This document shows positions 8,637 through 18,517 of a DNA stretch of 64,000 bases, in pieces. The notes below the pieces were generated by a model that had not been told where the DNA came from, searched no databases, and was given only the letters and a program-made list of their open reading frames with translations. The position numbers and the translations under genes were made by a program. This DNA comes from Corynebacterium pseudogenitalium (GTDB taxonomy: Bacteria; Actinomycetota; Actinomycetes; Mycobacteriales; Mycobacteriaceae), in the NCBI RefSeq assembly GCF_024453815.1, contig NZ_CP072934.1, positions 1,240,001 through 1,304,000 of the forward strand, in the 5' to 3' direction. Position 1 is the stretch's first letter, and each line of letters starts with the position of its first letter.

Positions 8637-9335
8637 GTGAAGATTTCAGATGTTGCCGTGGCCGCAGGTTGCTCCGTACGTTCAGTGCGCCACCTGCACC
8701 AAAGCGGAGCCGTAGCAGAGCCCGCTCGCACGAGTAGCAACTACCGGGAGTACACGATCAGCGACCTCGCTGCTGTGGTCCGGGCTCGTGCGCTTATCGA
8801 CGCCGGCGTGCCCATCGCCGACGTCGCAGCAAAAGACACAGCGCTTGTGGTCGAGCATGCTCTAGACCAGCTGGATAGCCGCATTGCCCACCTGCAGCAG
8901 CAGCGAAAAAGGCTGGCCAGGCTTGCGTCCAATCCTTCTGGCGCGCCGGAGGATATCCGCCAAGCACTGGGTGGAGTATTCACCGACCCGCAGGCGCTCC
9001 AGCGCGAGCTGGACGCGTGGGATCTCATGGCGCTGACCGGGGTTACCACTGCCGCCACGTGGGACCAGCTACGTACAAACCTCAACGATCCGGAGTGCGT
9101 CAAGGCAGCCCGCGCCGCCGAGAAACTCTGGGACGACCTGGGGGAAATGCGGCCGCGGGACAGCAACGTAGCCGAAACCGCCGCGCGCTTTCGCGAGCTC
9201 CTCCCCCACGGGCTGCTCCGGGGCGTTCTCTCTACCCTCCAGCCTGGTGACGTACCACTCGGTGTACACGATGTGCCGACCCGTGGCGCGCAACGAGTCG
9301 TGCTGCAGGCGTTGGCGGAGGGCTTCGATGGATAA
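8637..9335 (+). CDS. MerR-family transcriptional regulator
   Basis: A 232-residue protein. The winged helix-turn-helix is at the N-terminus: KISDVAVAAGCSVRSVRHLH, then NYREYTISDLAAVVRAR. A coiled-coil dimer helix with repeated Gln/Arg follows (about 80-105). The C-terminal part (about 110-232) is longer than in metal sensors and has no Cys cluster, so a drug-like or other organic ligand is more likely than a metal; I do not recognise the effector domain. The GTG start is fixed by the promoter 7 bases upstream. The stop overlaps the next gene by 8 bases, so the two are translated together. Confidence 0.9.
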   Translation: MKISDVAVAAGCSVRSVRHLHQSGAVAEPARTSSNYREYTISDLAAVVRARALIDAGVPIADVAAKDTALVVEHALDQLDSRIAHLQQQRKRLARLASNPSGAPEDIRQALGGVFTDPQALQRELDAWDLMALTGVTTAATWDQLRTNLNDPECVKAARAAEKLWDDLGEMRPRDSNVAETAARFRELLPHGLLRGVLSTLQPGDVPLGVHDVPTRGAQRVVLQALAEGFDG

Positions 9336-9933
9336 GGTCCTCTCACTGTGGAAGAGGCATCCAGGCTTCCGTCTTGCACGCTACGAGCTCGAACTGTACC
9401 TCGATTTACTGCGGTGGATTCGCGGCCACCGGCTCGTGCCAGAGGATGCGGAGGTCCTCCCCCACCCGCCAGGGCGATTGCAGATGCTCGTGAGCGTGGT
9501 TTCGGTCTTGTGCATTGAGATGGTGGTGGTTCACCTGCTCCTACCCGAAAGCACGGTGCGGTTAATTGCGCTGCTGCTGTCCATCTGGGGCGTTGTGTAC
9601 GTCGCCTCGCTGATCGGCAGCGAACGCATTCGGCCGAGCTACGTTGCCGATGACGTAACAGTACTGCGCCGCGGCAAGCTAGTGTTTGCCGAAATCCCGT
9701 CCTCGCTCATCAAGCAAAAACACCACCAACGAACGTTTGCGTCCGAGGTGTCTATTGACGGCGAGACGCTCACTGTAGGCGGGGCAGGTGGCACCGACAC
9801 GCTTCTAGATCTCAGCGAGGCGATCGACGTCGCCGGTGATCGCTACCCCTGGCAGCGACCCCGGATGCAACCAGTGACTCAAATCCGTTACTACGCCGGG
9901 GGTGCACGTGAATCTAGCGCTTCTTCCCGATAA
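9328..9933 (+). CDS. Predicted two-TM membrane protein, partner of the MerR regulator
   Basis: About 201 residues from the ATG at 9328, which has GGAGGG 8 bases upstream inside the merR gene. Two adjacent transmembrane helices are visible at about residues 50-95 (LVSVVSVLCIEMVVVHLLL and LIALLLSIWGVVYVASLIG). The remainder is cytoplasmic-looking with beta-rich character (SYVADDVTVLRRGKLVF), reminiscent of membrane proteins carrying a PH-like domain. No family is recognised with confidence. The 8-base overlap with the MerR gene implies that it is the regulated output of that regulator. An upstream ATG at 9247 would lie inside merR and has a basic, Cys-rich extension unlike a signal, so I reject it. 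Confidence 0.75.
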   Translation: MDKVLSLWKRHPGFRLARYELELYLDLLRWIRGHRLVPEDAEVLPHPPGRLQMLVSVVSVLCIEMVVVHLLLPESTVRLIALLLSIWGVVYVASLIGSERIRPSYVADDVTVLRRGKLVFAEIPSSLIKQKHHQRTFASEVSIDGETLTVGGAGGTDTLLDLSEAIDVAGDRYPWQRPRMQPVTQIRYYAGGARESSASSR

Positions 9934-10156
9934 GGAAGTAAGACACCCAGCCAAAGGTGTTTACCACGCCGATGATCGGCGTCCACAGCCACTTGGGGCC
10001 ACGCAATTTGCTGTCTTCGGCCCTTGCGAGGTCGCGCAGCGCAACTGCTTTGCCGACTGTATCCATCGCCGCAAGCACTCCTACGATAGTTTTTTGGTCT
10101 GTTGACATGCTATTCCATGCGTCACGCAGGAACTTCAGGTTTTCGTTGTTGGCCAT
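9914..10156 (-). CDS. Small PLDc_N-like membrane protein
   Basis: 80 residues. The C-terminal half (GPKWLWTPIIGVVNTFGWVSYFLIGKKR) has the single hydrophobic segment and terminal basic GKK/R of the phospholipase-D-nuclease N-terminal domain found in many small actinobacterial membrane proteins. The N-terminal half is helical and soluble. Function is unknown. It is convergent with the preceding membrane-protein gene and overlaps its 3' end by 20 bases. No ribosome-binding site is visible, but TAGACT lies 6 bases upstream of the ATG on this strand (10163-10168), so it may be leaderless. Confidence 0.75.
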   Translation of the reverse strand: MANNENLKFLRDAWNSMSTDQKTIVGVLAAMDTVGKAVALRDLARAEDSKLRGPKWLWTPIIGVVNTFGWVSYFLIGKKR

Positions 10157-10473
10157 GTGGTCAGTCTACGCGTCGGTTAGAACAGTACGTTATTGCGCGG
10201 TGTGCCGATCACCACACCGTTGAGTCACACGCTAGTCAGGACAAGCGTAACCACAGTGCTTTCGGAGTCAGGCGGCGCCTCAATAAGCGAGCTGCCTGGT
10301 GTTATCACGTGCTCCAGCAGCCTCACTGATTGATTGTCGGCGATTCTTCGTCCATAAATATTTTGCGGCCGATCGAGGGCGCATTAGCGGTAATCTGGTA
10401 ACTCGAATCTCCGTTTTAGTCCTCGATCTCGTAGCTGGTGGACAACAAGACCACTAACATTTTGCAGGTAGTT
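10157..10473. other. Intergenic region between PLDc_N-like and ABC-F genes
   Basis: About 317 bases with no convincing gene. It holds the -10 (10163-10168) for the small membrane protein and an inverted repeat at 10198-10219. The rest (10220-10473), downstream of the ABC-F stop codon, contains only weak short dyads such as TGGT/ACCA near 10434-10455, and no clear intrinsic terminator for the ABC-F gene. Confidence 0.45.
10198..10219. promoter_or_regulatory. Inverted repeat upstream of the PLDc_N-like gene
   Basis: Perfect 7-base arms CGGTGTG and CACACCG are separated by 8 bases. The inner 16 bases (10201-10216) match the GlxR pattern TGTGA-N6-TCACA with two mismatches. The centre lies about 52 bases before the inferred transcript start of the small membrane-protein gene, a position typical for an activator site. 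It could be GlxR or another dimeric regulator. Confidence 0.4.
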
Positions 10474-12102
10474 TTAAGCCAATTCGACGATCTCCATATA
10501 CTCGTCGCTCCATAGATCTTCATCGCCTTCAGGCATGATAATCACTCGCTCAGGCTCAAGCGCTTCGACGGCTCCAGGGTCATGCGTGACAAGGACGACA
10601 GCGCCGGAATAGGTTTTCAGTGCATCCAACACCTGTTGTCGGGACTGCGGGTCCAAGTTGTTCGTCGGCTCGTCAAGAAGAAGGACATTCGCCCGTGAGG
10701 AAACAAGCGTTGCCAATGCCAGCCTCGTTTTCTCACCACCCGATAGCGTTCCGGCCGGTTGGTCTAGCTTGTCGCCCGAGAACATGAACGCGCCAAGCAG
10801 CCCGCGTAAATCTTGCTGCCCGGCATCAGGGCATGCCTCGATCGTGTTTTCCCACACCGTTTTGGCACCGTCGATGGTGTCATGCTCCTGCGCGAAGTAG
10901 CCGATGCGAAGTCCGTGACCGGTGACCAAACCGCCTTCCCCATCAGTACGTTCGACGCCAGCGAGTAGCTTCAACAGCGTAGTTTTGCCAGCACCGTTGG
11001 TGCCGAGTACTACGACGCGGGAGCCTTTGTCTACAGCCAGGTCAACGCCGGCAAACACCTCAAGAGAACCGTACATCTTGGTTAGTCCCTTGCCGTAGAG
11101 CGGGGTCTTCCCACAGGGGGCGGGCTCTGGGAACTTAATGGAGGCGAACTTATCCGCCACACGGATATCATCAAGTTCACCCATCATGCGCTCAGCGCGA
11201 GCAAGCATCTGTTTAGCAGCTGCAGCCTTCGTCGCCTTCGCTCCGAGTTTGGCCGCCTGTTTTTGCAGTGCGGAAGCTTTCTTTTCCGCATTAGCGCGTT
11301 CACGGCGGCGTCGTGCTTCATCGAGTGCCCTGGCATCCTGGTACTTCTTGAAGCCCATGTTGTAGACATCAGCCTCAGCGCGCACTGCATCAAGGAACCA
11401 AATCTTATTGCATACTGCCTCAAGCAACTCAACATCGTGCGAAATCATGATCAAGCCACCATCGTGCTTGCTCAAGAACGAACGCAGCCATGTAATAGAG
11501 TCCGCGTCGAGGTGGTTAGTGGGCTCGTCGAGAAGCAGTGTGGTTTGGGACTTTCCAGAACCCGCCCGAGAGGCGAAAAGGATCTGTGCCAACTCCACGC
11601 GACGGCGTTGACCACCGCTGAGGGTACTGAGCTGTTGGTCGAGCACTCGTGCTGGAAGCCCGAGGTTGTCACAAATCTGCGCAGCCTCTGCGTTCGCCTC
11701 GTAACCGCCTAGCGCGTGGTACTGCTCTTCGAGCCGGGAAAACTTCTCGATTGCTTTATCACGGGTCGCACCATCTGACTCTTCCATGATGGAACGCTGC
11801 CGATCCATCGAGCGTTGGATCTGATCAAGGCCTCGCGCCGAAAGAACGCGATCTCGGGCACTCTGCTCGATATTGCCTTCTTTGGAGTCTTGTGGCAGGT
11901 ATCCGATCTCGCCAGTACGAGTAACCGTGCCCGCGTAGGGTTCTGTTTCTCCTGCGAGGATTCGCATCGTAGTAGTCTTCCCGGCACCATTTCGGCCGAC
12001 GAGACCGATTCTGTCACCAGGTTGAACACGGAGATGCTGCCCAGGCGCTTCGAGAAGCGTCCGGGCTCCTACACGGACTTCGAGATCATTAGTAACAATC
12101 AC
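10474..12102 (-). CDS. ABC-F family ATPase (duplicated ATPase, no membrane domain)
   Basis: A 542-residue protein with two ABC ATPase domains and no transmembrane segments, which is the ABC-F type that acts on the ribosome (translation factors or antibiotic protection). Walker A motifs are GRNGAGKTT at 36-44 and GTNGAGKTT at about 368. Signatures are LSGGQRRR and LSGGEKTR; Walker B sites are LLLDEPTNHLD and LLLDEPTNNLD. A charged, Lys/Ala-rich linker lies between the domains. The start is GTG; there is no Shine-Dalgarno, but TAGAGT (12111-12116) ends 8 bases upstream, so it is probably leaderless. In M. tuberculosis the related Rv1473 is also near acn. Housekeeping and resistance roles cannot be separated from sequence alone. 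Confidence 0.93.
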   Translation of the reverse strand: MIVTNDLEVRVGARTLLEAPGQHLRVQPGDRIGLVGRNGAGKTTTMRILAGETEPYAGTVTRTGEIGYLPQDSKEGNIEQSARDRVLSARGLDQIQRSMDRQRSIMEESDGATRDKAIEKFSRLEEQYHALGGYEANAEAAQICDNLGLPARVLDQQLSTLSGGQRRRVELAQILFASRAGSGKSQTTLLLDEPTNHLDADSITWLRSFLSKHDGGLIMISHDVELLEAVCNKIWFLDAVRAEADVYNMGFKKYQDARALDEARRRRERANAEKKASALQKQAAKLGAKATKAAAAKQMLARAERMMGELDDIRVADKFASIKFPEPAPCGKTPLYGKGLTKMYGSLEVFAGVDLAVDKGSRVVVLGTNGAGKTTLLKLLAGVERTDGEGGLVTGHGLRIGYFAQEHDTIDGAKTVWENTIEACPDAGQQDLRGLLGAFMFSGDKLDQPAGTLSGGEKTRLALATLVSSRANVLLLDEPTNNLDPQSRQQVLDALKTYSGAVVLVTHDPGAVEALEPERVIIMPEGDEDLWSDEYMEIVELA

Positions 12103-12146
12103 AAAGGGTTACTCTACAAGGCCGCGTGAGTAGACGAAAACGTGGT

Positions 12147-12539
12147 CTAAACAGCGAAACCTAGTGCACGCAACTGCTCGCGCCCTTCTTCCGTAATCAT
12201 CTGCGGCCCCCATGGTGGCATCCACACCCAATTGATGACGACTTCATCACACACAGTATTCGTCGTGATAGCGTGATCAGCTTGTTCTTCGATGACATCG
12301 GTAAGCGGGCAAGCCGGCGAAGTCAACGTCATGTTGACGACTGCTCGGTGGACATTATCGTTAGTTTCTACCCACACGTCATAGACAAGTCCAAGGTCAA
12401 CAACATTGATACCCAACTCGGGGTCAATGACGTCGTGTAGGTACTCCTCTACTTCACCACAGATTTTGAGCTGTTCCTCGGTCTGTGTTGGCCGCTCGTC
12501 GCCATCGCCAAGGTTCGAAGTGTGATCGTTATCCACCAT
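12147..12539 (-). CDS. sufT: Fe-S assembly protein SufT (MIP18/DUF59 family)
   Basis: 130 residues. The DUF59 core is clear: VIDPELGINVVDLGLVYDV, then MTLTSPACPLTDVIEEQAD with the conserved Cys, and VWMPPWGPQMITEEGREQLRALGF. SufT proteins help mature particular Fe-S proteins as accessory factors. It is the last gene of the minus-strand suf operon, 12 bases after sufU, with AAAGGCG as ribosome-binding site. A short acidic N-terminal extension precedes the domain. Confidence 0.93.
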   Translation of the reverse strand: MVDNDHTSNLGDGDERPTQTEEQLKICGEVEEYLHDVIDPELGINVVDLGLVYDVWVETNDNVHRAVVNMTLTSPACPLTDVIEEQADHAITTNTVCDEVVINWVWMPPWGPQMITEEGREQLRALGFAV

Positions 12540-12551
12540 ATTTTCGCCTTT

Positions 12552-12995
12552 CTATTTGTCTAACGCCTCGGACGTGGCGGCTTCAAATGCTTTCCAGCCC
12601 AACAACGCGCACTTGACGCGAGCTGGGAACTTAGAAACACCTGCGAACGCAATGCCATCACCGATGGCTTCCGGATCCCCTTCTTTGGTCCCGCGAGAGG
12701 TGATCATTTCCTCAAACGAGTGCAACTTTTCCATCGCATCCGCAACAGGTAGCCCCACCAGTTCTTCTGTCATCACACTGGTTGAGGCTTGGGAGATCGA
12801 GCAACCTTGAGCATCGTAAGAGACGTCTTCAACCGTTTTTCCGTCGGCAGACAGGTGCACACGCAGCGTCAGCTCGTCGCCGCAAGATGGGTTGACGTGG
12901 TGCACCTCCGCTTCGTATGGTTCGCGCAACCCCCTATGCCGTGGGTTCTTGTAATGGTCCAAGATTACTTCTTGGTACATCGACTCTAGGTTCAT
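12552..12995 (-). CDS. sufU: Fe-S scaffold / sulfur-transfer protein SufU
   Basis: 147 residues of the IscU-like SufU family. Ligand residues are present: Cys38 and Asp40 in NPSCGDEL, Cys65 in GCSISQAS and Cys129 in VKCALLGW. The Gly-rich insertion typical of SufU between the second and third Cys is present. In Gram-positive bacteria this zinc-binding protein takes persulfide sulfur from SufS. Its ATG has GAGGAGGA upstream inside the end of sufS, so the genes are coupled. Confidence 0.96.
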   Translation of the reverse strand: MNLESMYQEVILDHYKNPRHRGLREPYEAEVHHVNPSCGDELTLRVHLSADGKTVEDVSYDAQGCSISQASTSVMTEELVGLPVADAMEKLHSFEEMITSRGTKEGDPEAIGDGIAFAGVSKFPARVKCALLGWKAFEAATSEALDK

Positions 12996-12998
12996 CGT

Positions 12999-15025
<2,027 letters not shown>

Positions 15026-15048
15026 TGTTTTACTGATTCCTTTTCGTT

Positions 15049-16221
15049 TTACTGGTTCGTTTGCTCGAGCTCTCCGGCCACACGTGCAACGAGTTCTTCA
15101 CGGAGGTCTTCGAGCGGGACCTGATTGAGGACCTCGTTAAAGAATCCGCGAATGATCAAGCGCGTGGCTTCGTCCTCAGGGATGCCCCTGGACCGGAGAT
15201 AAAACACTTGCTCGTCATCGAACCGACCAACGGTTGCGGCATGGCCGGCTCCAGCGATTTCACCAGTCTCGATCTCGAGGTTTGGAATTGCGTCAGCGCG
15301 AGCACCATCCGTCAAGACCAGGTTCCGGTTCGTTTCATATGTATCTGTGCCGTGCGCGCCTGCGCGAATCAGCACATCACCGACCCAGCAGGTTCGTGCT
15401 TCTGGCAGATCCGACGCCTTGTCGCCTTGCAACGCACCCTTGTACAGCACGTTCGACCGGCAGTTCGGAACGCTGTGGTCGACCAGCATACGGTTTTCGA
15501 TGTACTGACCCGCGTCCGCAAAGTAAACGCCGTTGAGCTCGACGTCTGCCCCCGGAGCTTGGAACTTTACGCGTGGGGTGATGCGCACGATCTCGCCACC
15601 GAAAGCTGCGACGTTGTGGCGCAGTACCGAATCGCGCTCCATCAAGATGGACTGTTGACCAATGTGTACTGCGTCCAAGTCCCAGTCCGTATCTACGACT
15701 GCGCGTACGTGCGCGCCTGCGCCGATATGCCAATTGACGTTGTCTGCATGCACACCTGTGCCGGTGTACTTGACAACGATGTCAGCCTCTGCATGGGTCC
15801 CAACTTCAAAAAGGATCGTTGCAAAGGATGTCACGTCGGCGCCGGCACCAGTGATGGTGACGGTGATGGGCTTGGACAACTTGCTGTTACCAGGCACGGT
15901 AATCAAGGTGCCGGTTTTCGCGCTCGACCATGCTTGTGCAGCAACGCGGTCTACGGGCGCGCCGGCTACTTTGAGCTGATCGTCAGCTGCGTCAAGCTCC
16001 GTGACGACGACCTCATCTGGCGCATCAATCGTGATCTGGGCGTCAGCCTGTTGCGGGAACTCCCCGTTGTGCAGACCTCGGATGCGGCGAAGTGGAATGA
16101 ACCGCCAGACTTCGTCACGTCCACGTGGAACGGGAAAATCCTCAACATTGAACGACGAAAACAGATCTCCCTTGTTGTTGTGAGGAGTTGCATTCGATAC
16201 GGGATTAATCGTTGAAGTCAT
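15049..16221 (-). CDS. sufD: Fe-S assembly scaffold protein SufD
   Basis: 390 residues with the SufBD beta-helix core and the C-terminal motif GIPEDEATRLIIRGFFNEVL. It pairs with SufB to form the scaffold on which clusters are built. There are only 5 bases between the sufB stop and its ATG. A long open frame on the other strand across this gene is a compositional shadow. Confidence 0.96.
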   Translation of the reverse strand: MTSTINPVSNATPHNNKGDLFSSFNVEDFPVPRGRDEVWRFIPLRRIRGLHNGEFPQQADAQITIDAPDEVVVTELDAADDQLKVAGAPVDRVAAQAWSSAKTGTLITVPGNSKLSKPITVTITGAGADVTSFATILFEVGTHAEADIVVKYTGTGVHADNVNWHIGAGAHVRAVVDTDWDLDAVHIGQQSILMERDSVLRHNVAAFGGEIVRITPRVKFQAPGADVELNGVYFADAGQYIENRMLVDHSVPNCRSNVLYKGALQGDKASDLPEARTCWVGDVLIRAGAHGTDTYETNRNLVLTDGARADAIPNLEIETGEIAGAGHAATVGRFDDEQVFYLRSRGIPEDEATRLIIRGFFNEVLNQVPLEDLREELVARVAGELEQTNQ

Positions 16222-16226
16222 GGTGA

Positions 16227-17672
16227 TTAGCCCACTGATCCTTCCATTTGCAATTCAATCAGACGGTTGAGCTCCAGGGCGTACTCCATCGGGAGCTCCT
16301 TGGCAATAGGCTCGACGAAGCCACGGACAATCATCGCCATAGCTTCTTCTTCGGCAATACCGCGGGACATCAGGTAGAACAGCTGCTCTTCAGAGACCTT
16401 GGAGACTTTCGCCTCGTGTCCGAGCGTAACCCGATCGTTCCTAATGTCGTTGTACGGGTAAGTGTCAGAACGAGAAATGTCATCGACAAGCAACGCGTCG
16501 CACTCAACGTTCGAGGCGGAATCATGCGCGTTTGCGTTGATCTGTACCAGGCCACGGTAGGCCGCGCGTCCGCCACTGCGCGCAACTGACTTTGAAACGA
16601 TTGAACTCGAGGTGTGCGGAGCCATGTGTGTCATCTTGGCACCGGTGTCCTGGAACTGTCCTTCACCAGCAAATGCGACGGAAAGCACTTCGCCACGGGC
16701 ATACTCGCCAGTCATCCAGACTGCTGGGTACTTCATCGTCACCTTTGAACCGATATTGCCGTCGACCCACTCCATCACTGCGCCCTCTTCGGCCTTAGCG
16801 CGCTTGGTGACGAGGTTGTAAACGTTGTTCGACCAGTTCTGGATCGTGGTGTACCGGCAGCGGCCACCTTTCTTCACGATGATTTCAACGACCGCGGAGT
16901 GAAGCGAGTCGGACTTGTAAATCGGGGCGGTGCATCCTTCTACGTAGTGGACGTAGGCGTCCTCATCAACGATGATGAGCGTGCGCTCGAACTGGCCCAT
17001 GTTCTCGGTATTAATACGGAAGTATGCCTGGAGCGGGATATCGACGTGGACGCCCGGCGGAACATAGATAAACGAACCGCCTGACCATACTGCCGTATTC
17101 AGAGCTGAGAACTTGTTATCGCCAGCGGGGATGACCGAGCCGAAGTACTCCTTAAAGATGTCCTCGTGCTCGCGAAGCGCGGTGTCAGTGTCTACGAAGA
17201 TGACACCCTTCTTTTCGAGATCCTCACGAATCTGGTGGTAGACAACCTCAGATTCGTACTGCGCAGCAACACCAGCGACTAGGCGCTGCTTTTCTGCCTC
17301 AGGAATGCCAAGCTTGTCGTACGTATTCTTAATGTCTTCAGGAAGGTCATCCCAGCTCGTAGCTGGTTGCTCCGTAGAGCGGACATAGTACTTAATGTTG
17401 TCAAAGTCGATGCCACTCAGGTCTGCGCCCCAAGTCGGCAGTGGCTTCTTTTCAAAAATGTCCAAAGCCTTGAGGCGCTGTTCCAGCATCCATTCTGGCT
17501 CTTCCTTAATGCCAGAAATGTCCTTGACTACCCCAGCGTTAAGACCACGCTTTGCTGCCTGCCCGGCAGCGTCTGGGTCGTGCCACCCGTAGTTGTAGCT
17601 ACCGATTGACTCGATAATCTCTTCGTCGTTCATTGGTTTCTCTAAACCGGGTGCGGGATTAGCTTTCGTCAT
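16227..17672 (-). CDS. sufB: Fe-S assembly scaffold protein SufB
   Basis: 481 residues with strong SufB features: [17 protein letters not shown] near the N-terminus, [22 protein letters not shown] core ([16 protein letters not shown] here), HYVEGCTAP and the C-terminal [18 protein letters not shown]. It is the cluster-assembly subunit of SufBCD. Its ATG overlaps the sufR stop (TAATG), with AAGGAG 9 bases upstream, so sufR and sufB are expressed together. Confidence 0.97.
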   Translation of the reverse strand: MTKANPAPGLEKPMNDEEIIESIGSYNYGWHDPDAAGQAAKRGLNAGVVKDISGIKEEPEWMLEQRLKALDIFEKKPLPTWGADLSGIDFDNIKYYVRSTEQPATSWDDLPEDIKNTYDKLGIPEAEKQRLVAGVAAQYESEVVYHQIREDLEKKGVIFVDTDTALREHEDIFKEYFGSVIPAGDNKFSALNTAVWSGGSFIYVPPGVHVDIPLQAYFRINTENMGQFERTLIIVDEDAYVHYVEGCTAPIYKSDSLHSAVVEIIVKKGGRCRYTTIQNWSNNVYNLVTKRAKAEEGAVMEWVDGNIGSKVTMKYPAVWMTGEYARGEVLSVAFAGEGQFQDTGAKMTHMAPHTSSSIVSKSVARSGGRAAYRGLVQINANAHDSASNVECDALLVDDISRSDTYPYNDIRNDRVTLGHEAKVSKVSEEQLFYLMSRGIAEEEAMAMIVRGFVEPIAKELPMEYALELNRLIELQMEGSVG

Positions 17673-18379
17673 TATTTTCCGCTCCTTTCAGATACGTTAT
17701 TTTTCGGCCCGTGAACAGCAGCGAGTGGAATGTTTGTTGTGCAGACACCATTGCCCTCTGTAATGGAGGCAAGTGGTTGGATATGTCGGCCTACGATCTT
17801 AGCGATCATTTCTTGCTCTGCTTCGCAAATTTCGGGATGCGCAGACGCTACTTGTGACACCGGGCAGTGATGCTGACAAATTTGAATTCCAGTCCCTGCC
17901 TGAGTCACCGAGGCAACATAGCCGTGACGCTCTAAAACGGACACGACTTCGAGCACGACTGATTCAAGGTCGCCACTGCTTGATCGCTCCGAAATCGGCT
18001 CCACTTCTTCAAGGATGCGTTCAATCCTAGTTTTGGCGAACTCTTTGACTGCTTCATGGCCGCCAAGTTCTTCAAGAGCTTCGATTGCATCAAGCGCCAT
18101 ATTCTCATAGTTGCTACCGAAGCTTTCTCGGCCTTCTTCCGTCAAGCAGTAGTGCTTCGCGGGACGGCCTCGCGGTGGCTCTTCTCCAGCAACCGGCAGT
18201 GGCTCACACGTCTCAATGAGTCCAGCCTCAGTGAGCTTATCCAGGTGCCGACGGATACCGGCAGCTGAAATTCCAGTTTGCTCACCAAGTGTTGATGCAG
18301 TCACCGGTCCGCTTTTCAGCAAGAGCGCCATCACTCGCTTGCGAGTGCCACCGTCAACTGACCGCGCTTGGTTCAGCAC
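17672..18379 (-). CDS. sufR: Fe-S cluster-sensing repressor SufR (DeoR/ArsR-like winged helix)
   Basis: 235 residues. The winged helix covers residues about 10-80 ([23 protein letters not shown], then [13 protein letters not shown]). The C-terminal domain has Cys168, Cys172, Cys185 and Cys213, suited to bind a cluster. It is the first gene of the suf operon and would repress it when clusters are plentiful, as shown for SufR elsewhere. The GTG start has AGGTGAG just upstream. It is divergent from mptB, matching Rv1460/Rv1459c in M. tuberculosis. Confidence 0.93.
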   Translation of the reverse strand: MLNQARSVDGGTRKRVMALLLKSGPVTASTLGEQTGISAAGIRRHLDKLTEAGLIETCEPLPVAGEEPPRGRPAKHYCLTEEGRESFGSNYENMALDAIEALEELGGHEAVKEFAKTRIERILEEVEPISERSSSGDLESVVLEVVSVLERHGYVASVTQAGTGIQICQHHCPVSQVASAHPEICEAEQEMIAKIVGRHIQPLASITEGNGVCTTNIPLAAVHGPKNNVSERSGK

Positions 18380-18450
18380 TGGCTCACCTCGCTTCGATCT
18401 GCTTTGATCTCTGACTTTCCAACCGATTGGCTGTACACCGACCGGCCTTT

Positions 18451-18467
18451 ACACAACACTACTGTGT
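18451..18467. promoter_or_regulatory. Candidate SufR operator in the sufR-mptB gap
   Basis: Arms ACACA and TGTGT around 7 bases, with an inner ACAC/GTGT pair. It lies about 72 bases before the sufR start, downstream of a TTGAAT -35-like element on the minus strand. SufR operators in other actinobacteria are short ACACT-type dyads, so this is a reasonable but unproven match. Confidence 0.4.
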
Positions 18468-18504
18468 CCTAATTCAATGTGCACGTTTAACCCGGTCGTT
18501 CGGC

Positions 18505-18510
18505 TACAAT
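18505..18510 (+). promoter_or_regulatory. -10 element of mptB, fixing a leaderless GTG start
   Basis: TACAAT fits the consensus well and ends 7 bases before the GTG at 18518. The in-frame TTG at 18512 lies only one base after the -10 and could not be inside the transcript, so the GTG is the likely start and the mRNA is leaderless. Confidence 0.65.
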
Positions 18511-18517
18511 CTTGCCT

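Noticed and set aside
15061..16215. 384-codon plus-strand frame opposite sufD
   Set aside because: Cys- and Arg-rich composition without motifs, fully covered by sufD.
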